From positions 1 through 7,867 of the forward strand of contig DAOVYR010000044.1 of assembly GCA_030635525.1 (NCBI GenBank): DNA of 7,867 bases, read 5' to 3'. The position numbers were made by a program, and so were the translations under genes. Below are positions 1 to 5,418 of this stretch, piece after piece; position 1 is the first letter of the stretch, and the number at the start of each line of letters is the position of its first letter. Origin of the DNA: Candidatus Nanohalarchaeota archaeon. GTDB lineage: Archaea > EX4484-52 > B79-G9. The notes below the pieces were generated by a model. The model saw only the letters and a list, made by a program, of their open reading frames with translations. It was not told the DNA's origin and did not search any database.

Positions 1-36
1 GGAACAAACATACTCCTAAATAACCAAAAACAGCGC

Positions 37-47
37 AAAAAGAAAAA
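37..47 (-). terminator. U-rich tract after the candidate RNA
   Basis: On the minus strand this is T5-C-T5 directly after the 3' strand of the outer stem of the structured RNA. Oligo-T tracts on the coding strand commonly end archaeal transcripts. If the structure is instead a leader for a gene to the left, the tract could serve attenuation. Confidence 0.4.
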
Positions 48-180
48 GAGGTGATTATACGAATCCGGGTGCTTTTGACCATCAACCAATTAACAAGTGG
101 AATTTGTTCCACGGACATAGTACAATAGTCACCCGGACCCTTTGAGTTTAAATCTATCGTTCTGTAGTAGGCATCACCCC
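48..180 (-). ncRNA. Candidate structured RNA, family not recognised
   Basis: Read on the minus strand, the segment closes on itself through an 8-bp outer stem (180-173 with 55-48). An inner 8-bp stem (137-130 with 71-64) continues, after a 5-nt bulge (76-72), into a 7-bp helix (129-123 with 84-78), then a possible 4-bp extension (121-118 with 88-85). A 6-bp hairpin (112-107 with 102-97) with loop CAAA caps it. Five of these pairs are G-U on the minus strand and would be A-C mismatches on the plus strand, which is why I choose this strand. A TATA-like box lies at 244-237 and a U5-C-U5 tract at 47-37 follows the outer stem. I find no tRNA, 5S, SRP or RNase P signature in a form that fits. It could be a free small RNA or a structured leader of a gene beyond the left edge. 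The folding was done by eye. Confidence 0.5.
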
Positions 181-236
181 TTTTTTTGTATTACCTTGTA
201 TTACACAATGTTATACTATCTCTATAGTCATCTGGC

Positions 237-244
237 TATATATA
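237..244 (-). promoter_or_regulatory. TATA box for the candidate RNA
   Basis: The minus strand reads TATATATA here, preceded by a purine-rich GGGGGAAG stretch that could act as a weak BRE. Archaeal initiation 25-28 bp downstream would start a transcript near 213, about 33 nt before the outer stem of the structured RNA. No protein gene in the window could use it. Confidence 0.4.
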
Positions 245-293
245 CTTCCCCCACATCTCAGAACCGATTATTGCATACATAATGCATAATGAC

Positions 294-321
294 AAAAAAA
301 CCAAATACATAATTCAAAAAA
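294..321 (-). terminator. Oligo-T runs downstream of the membrane-protein gene
   Basis: On the minus strand there is a T6 run at 321-316 and a T7 run at 300-294, about 70-95 nt past the stop codon at 389. Such runs are the usual intrinsic termination signal in archaea. No stem is needed and none is obvious. Confidence 0.35.
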
Positions 322-388
322 CAACAATTCGTAACACATAAATACAACTACCCCAAAATAACAACCCATAAGACCTACCTACGACCAC

Positions 389-1252
389 TCATTTCAAAGA
401 ACTGAAAACTCTCTCCATCTCAGGTGAAAAAAGCTCCCCGAAAAAGGAAGAATAAGCAAACGCAACAAAAACAAACACCAAAACAACAACAACCGCCCCA
501 AAAACCACAGACCCCCTCTCCTCATCCTTCCTCCTGACAATCAGAAGCGCAGTAGGAATAACAAACGCCGGCATCACAAGCACAGTATAGAACCCTGCAA
601 GCACCTTGATCACCACATTCACCTTCATCACAATCAAAAACGTAGGACAAAGAAGCGCACTCTGCAAAAAAATAAGCGCAGCCGTAAACCGCCAATAAGA
701 AAAAAGATCCCTGAAACCAAGAAAAATACCGCACAAAAAATTCCTCGCCCCATGAACCAAAATAGCCACATTAGCATACTTCTGGGCATACGTCACAAAC
801 ACAAGAACAAACATCATCAAAAATCCGAGCGCCTGCGCCGCAACCTCCTTAGACACCGCACCGCGAACATACTCAAAAATCACAAAAGTCCCGGCAACAG
901 AAAACAAAACAATCGACACCCCAAACACAAAAACATCCGCAAGCACAACCTTGACATTGCACCCCTTATACGCCGACGAGACCCTCTTCATATCCGAAGA
1001 ATAACCCCCAAGCGCAACAGATTTGATGATATTTCGCGCAACCGCAAACCCCACAAGAAAAAGCGCCATCAACGGAACCATAATGATAAGCCCTGCGTCC
1101 TCACCCAAAAACACATCCGAAAGAACAGAAACAATCCCCATAAATACAACAGGCAAAACCAGCTTCCGCCCGCTATTTTTATACACCTTAAGCGAACACA
1201 AAAAAACATGCCAGACCTCGAAAAAAACATCCCGGATCATGCGCACCCCCAT
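389..1252 (-). CDS. Polytopic membrane protein of unknown function
   Basis: The 287-residue product is an integral membrane protein. I see about seven hydrophobic segments (roughly residues 31-49, 53-73, 102-126, 138-157, 189-210, 212-239 and 248-271), some long enough to be hairpins, with basic loops such as K77-R90 and R240-R247 and no signal peptide. There are no catalytic or transport motifs that I recognise, so I assign no function. The ATG at 1252 is chosen because a TATA box lies 25-26 bp upstream, which fits a leaderless transcript; an in-frame ATG at 1240 is an alternative. The gene is divergent from the por operon and shares its promoter region. The residues V, F and L are very frequent, partly a result of the G/T-rich coding strand here. 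Shared regulation with por is possible but a functional link is not shown. Confidence 0.85.
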   Translation of the reverse strand: MGVRMIRDVFFEVWHVFLCSLKVYKNSGRKLVLPVVFMGIVSVLSDVFLGEDAGLIIMVPLMALFLVGFAVARNIIKSVALGGYSSDMKRVSSAYKGCNVKVVLADVFVFGVSIVLFSVAGTFVIFEYVRGAVSKEVAAQALGFLMMFVLVFVTYAQKYANVAILVHGARNFLCGIFLGFRDLFSYWRFTAALIFLQSALLCPTFLIVMKVNVVIKVLAGFYTVLVMPAFVIPTALLIVRRKDEERGSVVFGAVVVVLVFVFVAFAYSSFFGELFSPEMERVFSSLK

Positions 1253-1273
1253 ACCTCATCTTTCAAACCAAAC

Positions 1274-1282
1274 ATTTAAATA
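1274..1282. promoter_or_regulatory. Shared bidirectional TATA box
   Basis: The core ATTTAAAT (1274-1281) is a perfect palindrome centred at 1277.5. Its centre is 27.5 bp before the porC ATG at 1305 on the plus strand and 25.5 bp before the ATG at 1252 on the minus strand, both within the normal archaeal TATA-to-start distance. The A-rich CCAAAC on the left looks like a BRE for the plus direction; the GGATGG side is a poorer BRE, so por is probably the stronger direction. I see no second TATA box between the two genes. Confidence 0.65.
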
Positions 1283-1304
1283 CCATCCCCCCAATAATAT
1301 CCCT

Positions 1305-1868
1305 ATGACTTCTACAGCACCCTCTACAACCCTAAAACAGATTCGCATCCACGGTAGAGGCGGTCAGGGCGCAGTAACATCTGCAGAACTCCTCGCAATA
1401 GCAGCCTTCAAAGACAACAAATACTCACAATCATTCCCCTTCTTCGGCGTAGCAAGACGCGGCGCCCCGGTACTCGCATTCACCCGCATCGATGACCACT
1501 TCATCCGCCTAAGGCAGCAGGTAAAAGACCCCGACTACGTACTCGTCCTCGACGCAACCCTCACAGGCGTCGTAGACGTAACAGAAGGCATAAAAAAAGG
1601 CGGCATGTTGATAATCAACTCATCAAAAACCCCCGAAGAACTCGGACTCAAAGGAGACTTCACAGTAAAAACAGAAGACATCACAAAAATCGCACTGGAC
1701 ATAATCGGAAAACCCTTCGTAAACACCCCGATGCTCGGCGCATTCTCAAAAGCCACAGGCGAAATCACAATCGAATCAATTGAGGCAGCCATCAAAGAGA
1801 ACATGCCAAAAAAGATAGCGGACACAAACATATTGGCAGCAAGAGAAGTATACAACAACCTCAGATAG
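1305..1868 (+). CDS. porC: Pyruvate:ferredoxin oxidoreductase, gamma subunit
   Basis: This 187-residue protein is the gamma subunit of the four-subunit pyruvate:ferredoxin oxidoreductase, which oxidises pyruvate with CoA to acetyl-CoA and CO2 and reduces ferredoxin, in the cytoplasm. The family signature is at the N-terminus: HGRGGQG at 16-22, followed by FFGVARRGAPV at 46-56. Length matches the usual 180-190 residues. The reading frame stays open upstream to 1023, but that extension would overlap the divergent gene and contain the promoter; the ATG at 1305 lies 27-28 bp after the TATA centre and so is taken as a leaderless start. The first twelve residues, rich in S and T, are a short addition before the conserved KQIRIHG. 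It is the first gene of the operon, and porD follows without a gap. Close paralogues act on 2-oxoisovalerate or 2-oxoglutarate; the full cluster favours pyruvate. Confidence 0.93.
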   Translation: MTSTAPSTTLKQIRIHGRGGQGAVTSAELLAIAAFKDNKYSQSFPFFGVARRGAPVLAFTRIDDHFIRLRQQVKDPDYVLVLDATLTGVVDVTEGIKKGGMLIINSSKTPEELGLKGDFTVKTEDITKIALDIIGKPFVNTPMLGAFSKATGEITIESIEAAIKENMPKKIADTNILAAREVYNNLR

Positions 1869-2144
1869 ATGATACTCATGACAAAAAAACACATCCCCGG
1901 CGGAATAATAACAGACGTAGGAAGCACAACAATAAACAAGACAGGCACATGGCGCACCTTCAAGCCCATAGTAGACAAGGACAAATGCACCGGCTGCGGA
2001 ATATGTGAGCGCTTCTGCCCTGACGGTTGTATAGAGATCATAGACAAAAAATGCATAATCGACTACGACTACTGCAAAGGATGCCTCATCTGCATGAACG
2101 AATGCCCCGTAAAAGCAATAGAAAAAGAGATAGAAAAAAAGTGA
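1869..2144 (+). CDS. porD: Pyruvate:ferredoxin oxidoreductase, delta subunit (2x[4Fe-4S] ferredoxin-like)
   Basis: The 91-residue product is the ferredoxin-like subunit that passes electrons from the catalytic beta subunit to external ferredoxin. It has two complete CxxCxxCxxxCP motifs: C40, C43, C46, C50 and C69, C72, C75, C79, each binding one [4Fe-4S] cluster, with the typical arrangement in which the fourth cysteine of one motif completes the other cluster. The N-terminal part before C40 (GGIITDVGST... TWRTFKPIVD) is the usual docking segment of PorD. The ATG at 1869 directly follows the porC stop; the ATG at 1878 is an alternative start, with GATGAT just upstream acting as a possible ribosome-binding site. 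Extra cysteines C54 and C62 lie between the motifs. The stop is 4 bp before porA, so translation is probably coupled. Confidence 0.93.
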   Translation: MILMTKKHIPGGIITDVGSTTINKTGTWRTFKPIVDKDKCTGCGICERFCPDGCIEIIDKKCIIDYDYCKGCLICMNECPVKAIEKEIEKK

Positions 2145-2148
2145 TACC

Positions 2149-3297
2149 ATGACAAAAACCGTAATGGAAGGAAGCCTTGCAGCAGCAAAAGCCGCAGCAC
2201 TATGCGAACCCGACATGGTAGTCGCATACCCCATAACCCCCCAGACCCATATAGTCGAAAACCTCGGAAAAATAATCGCATCCGGCAAATTCAAGGCAAA
2301 ACATATCGAAGTAGACTCAGAATTCTCAGCACTATCTGCCTGCATCGGCGGCAGCGCAGCAGGCTCACGCGTCTTCACAGCAACAGCATCTCAAGGGTTA
2401 GCCCTCATGAACGAAGTCCTATTCGCCGCATCCGGCATGCGATTGCCAATCGTCATGGTAGTCGCCAACCGCGCACTCTCCGCCCCCATAAACATCTGGA
2501 ACGACTGGCAGGACTCAATTAGTGCCCGCGACTCCGGCTGGATCCAGCTCTACTGCGAAACAGTCCAGGAAGTAGTAGACACAATAATACAGTCATACAA
2601 GATCGCAGAAGACAAAAACATCTTACTCCCGGTAATGGTCTGCATGGACGGCTTCTTTTTGACCCACGTAGTCGAGCCGCTCGACATGCCCGAAGACATC
2701 TCAAAATACCTAAAAAAATACAAGCCCGAACACGCATTCCTCGACCCCGAAAAACCACAGACCCAAGGCCCGTTCGCATTCCCAAAACCATACGCAGAAC
2801 TAAGAAAAGACCTCTCAGACACAATAGACGCATCCGCAGGCACAATCAAAAAATGCCACGACGACTACGCAAAACTCTTCAACCGCACATACGGAAACGG
2901 CCTCATAGAAGAATACAAGACAAAAGACAAAAAAACAATAATAATCACAATGGGCTCGCTCTCAGGCAACGTAAAAGAAGTGATAGACAAAAGAGACGAC
3001 ACCGGCCTTTTAAGAATCAAAAGCTTCCGCCCGTTCCCAAAAAAAGACATCCTAACCGCCCTGAAAGGCAAAGAGACAGTAATAATCCTCGAAAAAAACA
3101 TATCCTTAGGCACCTCATGCGGCGCCCTCTTCGATGAGATCCGAAGCATCCACTGTAACGTCAAAGACACCCCTAAAATACTGGACTACATCGTCGGCAT
3201 CGGCGGCATGGACTGCCGCACAGACGACATAGAAACCATAATCAATGAATCAACTACCAAAAAAGACGGCCACATAGAATGGCTCATGGAAAAATAA
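2149..3297 (+). CDS. porA: Pyruvate:ferredoxin oxidoreductase, alpha subunit
   Basis: At 382 residues this is a full-length alpha subunit, which with beta forms the thiamine-pyrophosphate active site. The N-terminal pyrimidine-binding domain has AYPITPQT at 26-33 (substrate-binding threonine in this family), EVDSEFSA at 54-61 with the acidic residue expected to contact the TPP pyrimidine, and TATASQGLALMNE at 77-89. SARDSGWIQ at 125-133 is typical of the pyruvate enzymes. The C-terminal half (about 255-350) has the transketolase C-terminal-like fold, including SFRPFP and TVIILEKNISLG. The ATG at 2149 is preceded by GTGAT (2141-2145), which overlaps the porD stop and can act as a short Shine-Dalgarno sequence. 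The gene lies third in the operon. The related 2-oxoisovalerate enzyme cannot be fully excluded from sequence reading alone. Confidence 0.94.
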   Translation: MTKTVMEGSLAAAKAAALCEPDMVVAYPITPQTHIVENLGKIIASGKFKAKHIEVDSEFSALSACIGGSAAGSRVFTATASQGLALMNEVLFAASGMRLPIVMVVANRALSAPINIWNDWQDSISARDSGWIQLYCETVQEVVDTIIQSYKIAEDKNILLPVMVCMDGFFLTHVVEPLDMPEDISKYLKKYKPEHAFLDPEKPQTQGPFAFPKPYAELRKDLSDTIDASAGTIKKCHDDYAKLFNRTYGNGLIEEYKTKDKKTIIITMGSLSGNVKEVIDKRDDTGLLRIKSFRPFPKKDILTALKGKETVIILEKNISLGTSCGALFDEIRSIHCNVKDTPKILDYIVGIGGMDCRTDDIETIINESTTKKDGHIEWLMEK

Positions 3298-3319
3298 CCA
3301 CTAAAATGTGTGACATAAC

Positions 3320-4183
3320 ATGAAAAAAGACGAACTATTAGCACCCGGCCACAGGACCTGTGCAGGCTGCGGACCGGCAATAGCAATCCGCCTGCTGTTA
3401 AGAGCCGCAGGCAAAAACACAGTCATCTGCAACGCAACCGGCTGCATAGAAGTAACCACAAGCCAATACCCCACAACCTCATGGAAAATCCCCTGGATAC
3501 ACGTCCTCTTCGAAAACGCAGCATCCGTAGCATCCGGCGTAAGAGAAGCCCTGGACATGCAGGGTAAAGAAGACGTAAACGTCATAGCCCTTGGCGGCGA
3601 CGGCGGCATGATGGATATAGGCTTCAGGGCAATCTCCGGTCTCTGGGAACGCGGCCACAACGTCCTTGTAATCACCTATGATAATGAAGCCTACGCAAAC
3701 ACTGGCGTCCAGCGCTCCGGTGGCACCCCGTGGCTCGCATCAACCACAACAACCCCTGCCGGCCCCGCATCAAAAGGAAAAGACCAGTGGAAAAAAGACA
3801 TGCCGGCCATAGCAGCAGCCCACCATATTCCCTACGTAGCAACCGCATCAATTGCACAGCCCTTCGACCTCGAAAAAAAAGTAAAAAAAGCCCTATCGAT
3901 CAAAGGCCCAAAATACATCCACATCCACGCCCCCTGCACCATCGGTTGGCGCTACGATGAATCAAAGACAATCGAGATAGCAAAACTGGCCATCGACACA
4001 AAGATGTGGGCGCTCTACGAGATAGAAAACCACAAAAAAACCCTCACATACAAACCCAAAGGCACCCCCGTAAAAGAATACCTCAAAGCGCAGGCACGAT
4101 TCCGCCACCTAACAGACGAAGACATCGAAGAATACCAGAAGCGTATCGACGAGGTATGGGCGCGCGACTTCGAAACAGAATAG
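3320..4183 (+). CDS. porB: Pyruvate:ferredoxin oxidoreductase, beta subunit
   Basis: The 287-residue beta subunit carries the TPP-diphosphate site and the proximal [4Fe-4S] cluster. The TPP motif is GGDGGMMDIGFRAISG at 92-107, ending in YDNEAYANTG at 120-129, with D94 and N122 as the expected magnesium ligands. Four cysteines sit where the cluster ligands are expected: C14 and C17 (HRTCAGCG), C42 (NATGC) and C206 (HAPCTIGW). The length is normal for short archaeal PorB. A 22-bp gap follows porA; TGTGA at 3309-3313 may serve as a weak ribosome-binding site. It is the last gene of the operon and ends 32 bp from the stop of the convergent HEPN gene, with no clear terminator between. The subunit set is complete, with no disrupted motif, so the enzyme should be active. 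Confidence 0.95.
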   Translation: MKKDELLAPGHRTCAGCGPAIAIRLLLRAAGKNTVICNATGCIEVTTSQYPTTSWKIPWIHVLFENAASVASGVREALDMQGKEDVNVIALGGDGGMMDIGFRAISGLWERGHNVLVITYDNEAYANTGVQRSGGTPWLASTTTTPAGPASKGKDQWKKDMPAIAAAHHIPYVATASIAQPFDLEKKVKKALSIKGPKYIHIHAPCTIGWRYDESKTIEIAKLAIDTKMWALYEIENHKKTLTYKPKGTPVKEYLKAQARFRHLTDEDIEEYQKRIDEVWARDFETE

Positions 4184-4215
4184 GATAAGATTCAAAACCC
4201 GTTCTACTCATCCTG

Positions 4216-4659
4216 TTACTCTTCTTCATCCATCAATTTCGGATATATTCTTTTTAGAAATTCCAGCACCTTATTCCCATAATCTACATCAAAACACTTT
4301 CCATAATACAATATGCCGTTTCTGAAATATCTCAAATCATTCATAAATCGTACATCTTTTTCAGAAAAACCCAAATAACTCATAAAAGAAACTTCTGCCT
4401 CATGTGCTCCATTTCCTGAAGCATAATATCCATTTGTCAATAGCTTTGCTCTGACCAATCCTATTAGGATGTCGTAAGCATTCTCCACAAAATAATTCGC
4501 GTTTTCATCATTCATCCCAATTTTCTGGGACAATTCATCCAGAAACTTCTTTCTTTTCCTTCCCTCTTCATAAAGCGATTTAGCCCTCATCAAATCAGGA
4601 GTTCTCTTTCTGATAATGCCTGACTCCACAAATTCCTCAAATCCCCTCAAAATCCTCAT
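4216..4659 (-). CDS. HEPN-domain protein, putative toxin, with His replaced by Tyr
   Basis: This 147-residue, mostly helical protein belongs with HEPN-domain partners of MNT nucleotidyltransferases. The family fold shows in AYDILIGLVRAKLL (61-74), GNGAHEAEVSFMSYLG (82-97) and the signature helix DLRYFRNGILYYGK (108-121). Active HEPN RNases have R-x4-6-H; here R113 and N114 are kept but the histidine position is Y118 (R-N-G-I-L-Y-Y), and no histidine follows. The protein may therefore be a weak or inactive RNase, or a member of a subfamily that does not use that histidine. The start ATG overlaps the upstream stop as ATGA (4659-4656), and GGAGTGAT at 4673-4666 is a good ribosome-binding site. 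It is the second gene of an antitoxin-toxin-like operon. As an alternative, the pair may not be a toxin system but a regulatory one. Confidence 0.8.
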   Translation of the reverse strand: MRILRGFEEFVESGIIRKRTPDLMRAKSLYEEGRKRKKFLDELSQKIGMNDENANYFVENAYDILIGLVRAKLLTNGYYASGNGAHEAEVSFMSYLGFSEKDVRFMNDLRYFRNGILYYGKCFDVDYGNKVLEFLKRIYPKLMDEEE

Positions 4660-5201
4660 AATTCAATCACTCCGGACAATGTAATGCCATTCAAAATATT
4701 TGATTTAATATTTCTATTTGTACTGCTTAAATCTTTATAAAAATGGAGCGATATGACCCTATCCAGCCTTTCATCAAATCCCGTTAAATCAACATCTTTT
4801 TCTTTTGAGCCGATTATTGCAATATCAATATCCGACCCTGTTATATCCTCGCCAGATGAATAACTGCCAAATACTATGATTGTGCATCCCGGGAATCTCT
4901 CATCCAGAAAATCACAAAGACCCGAATCATAAATCTGCTCAAGATTCTCAATTCTCTTAAATGCCATCACTTTAGGATTATCCCGGTTAAGCTGAATAGA
5001 AGTAAGATTCACAGAACCGACTTTTTCAATACTTACAAATCCTTCACTTTCCAGGTAATTCATGGCCTTTGCTACTGCTGTAGGTGAAACATTTAACACC
5101 TTCGCAATCTCTCTCTTATTAAGAGATATACTTGCTTTCACACACAGCAGCCTGAAAATCCTATTCTGCAAGCATGTAAACTTAAGTTTAGTTGTGTCCA
5201 T
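4656..5201 (-). CDS. MNT-family nucleotidyltransferase with N-terminal winged HTH, putative antitoxin
   Basis: The 181-residue protein has two parts. Residues about 12-70 form a winged helix-turn-helix (SLNKREIAKVLNVSPTAVAKAMNYLESEGFVSIEK at 26-60). Residues about 85-181 are a minimal nucleotidyltransferase, with the catalytic pattern G112-S113 ... S123-D124-I-D126 intact. In HepT/MntA pairs the nucleotidyltransferase neutralises the HEPN toxin by adding AMP to it; the fused DNA-binding domain suggests this one also represses its own operon. The ATG at 5201 is favoured because a TATA-like TTATAAAC (5233-5226) is centred 28-29 bp upstream, giving an almost leaderless mRNA. Two matching dyads lie over the TATA box and over codons 4-9. 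The HEPN gene follows with a 4-bp overlap. A TetR/ArsR-like role without catalysis is unlikely, given the intact DxD. Confidence 0.87.
   Translation of the reverse strand: MDTTKLKFTCLQNRIFRLLCVKASISLNKREIAKVLNVSPTAVAKAMNYLESEGFVSIEKVGSVNLTSIQLNRDNPKVMAFKRIENLEQIYDSGLCDFLDERFPGCTIIVFGSYSSGEDITGSDIDIAIIGSKEKDVDLTGFDERLDRVISLHFYKDLSSTNRNIKSNILNGITLSGVIEL
4666..4673 (-). promoter_or_regulatory. Ribosome-binding site of the HEPN gene
   Basis: The minus strand reads GGAGTGAT, a near-match to the archaeal 16S tail complement GGAGGTGAT, 6 nt before the ATG at 4659. It lies inside the end of the nucleotidyltransferase gene. Together with the ATGA overlap it supports translation of the HEPN protein from the same mRNA. 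Confidence 0.65.
5177..5190. promoter_or_regulatory. Operator dyad 1, inside codons 4-9 of the nucleotidyltransferase gene
   Basis: TAAACTTAAGTTTA is a perfect 14-bp palindrome. It recurs, slightly altered, 40 bp upstream over the TATA box. Its position 11-24 bp into the coding sequence suits a repressor that blocks early elongation or, with the second site, locks the promoter. The natural candidate ligand is the winged HTH of the encoded protein. Confidence 0.6.
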
Positions 5202-5216
5202 AATAGTTTATATGTG

Positions 5217-5230
5217 TATACTTAAGTTTA
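5217..5230. promoter_or_regulatory. Operator dyad 2, overlapping the promoter
   Basis: TATACTTAAGTTTA matches dyad 1 at 12 of 14 positions. Its inner 8 bp, ACTTAAGT, is a perfect palindrome and one flanking pair is broken. It overlaps the TATA-like box at 5226-5233 by 5 bp, so a bound repressor would compete with TBP. Centre-to-centre spacing with dyad 1 is exactly 40 bp, close to four helical turns. Confidence 0.6.
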
Positions 5231-5233
5231 TAA
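5226..5233 (-). promoter_or_regulatory. TATA box of the nucleotidyltransferase-HEPN operon
   Basis: The minus strand reads TTATAAAC, centred at 5229.5, which is 28-29 bp from the A of the start codon at 5201. A second AT-rich element (CATATAAAC, 5214-5206) is too close to the ATG to serve this start. Confidence 0.5.
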
Positions 5234-5259
5234 CTCTTTCTGTAACTGGGACTGTCCTG

Positions 5260-5282
5260 ACCATAAAACACACCATAAAACA
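5260..5282. repeat. Tandem 11-bp repeat upstream of the MNT-HEPN promoter
   Basis: ACCATAAAACA occurs at 5260-5270 and again at 5272-5282, separated by one C, so the period is 12 bp. It begins 27 bp upstream of the TATA-like box of the operon. It may be a regulator site or chance; I find no third copy nearby. Confidence 0.4.
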
Positions 5283-5308
5283 GAATTATCACCAAATCAT
5301 TCCATTCC

Positions 5309-5340
5309 AGAGTAAAACATTCGCCCAAAACATTTACTCT
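5309..5340. repeat. Inverted repeat in the rhomboid 3' region
   Basis: AGAGTAAA (5309-5316) and TTTACTCT (5333-5340) form an 8-bp inverted repeat with a 16-nt spacer. It lies about 80-110 nt after the rhomboid stop codon. No oligo-T run follows on the minus strand, so a terminator role is uncertain. Confidence 0.3.
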
Positions 5341-5418
5341 ACAACGGAAACATTTACAGATTTCTACACGCAAACAGCACTACCTCACTGCTCTTTCTAT
5401 CAACAATCTAAACCCCCC

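Larger units (their letters stand above)
188..388. other. Non-coding AT-rich spacer
   Basis: No open reading frame of gene quality is visible on either strand. The stretch holds a 9-bp tandem repeat TTGTATTAC (186-194 and 196-204), the TATA box at 237-244, a short repeat ATGCATAATG region near 280-290, and two oligo-A runs that read as oligo-T on the minus strand. It separates the end of the membrane-protein gene from the structured RNA; both would be transcribed leftwards. Confidence 0.6.

Noticed and set aside
1..16. Start of a minus-strand gene at the left edge (GGAG then ATG at 11-9)
   Set aside because: Only a few codons are visible and the GGAG is one base from the ATG, too close for a ribosome-binding site; it cannot be supported.
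133..163. RNase P RNA-like fragments (ACAGAA and GGGUCCGGG)
   Set aside because: The two motifs occur in the reverse order to that of a normal RNase P RNA, and the element is too short.
161..180. Fluoride (crcB) riboswitch-like UGAUGCCUAC
   Set aside because: The conserved 3' end of that class is partly matched, but the 5' hairpin whose loop should pair with GCCUAC is missing upstream on the minus strand, and the spacing UGAUG-NNN-CCUAC is wrong.
48..180. tRNA, possibly with an intron
   Set aside because: The outer stem resembles an acceptor stem, but no T-arm (TTCRA loop with a 5-bp stem) precedes its 3' strand and no D-arm follows its 5' strand.
1023..1304. Upstream extension of the porC reading frame by 94 codons
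   Set aside because: It overlaps the divergent membrane-protein gene, its residues look like translated antisense sequence, and the TATA box at 1274-1282 places the start at 1305.
4182..4214. Short inverted repeat AGGAT/ATCCT between porB and the HEPN gene as a bidirectional terminator
   Set aside because: Only 5 bp with a 23-nt loop and no oligo-T run on either strand; likely chance.
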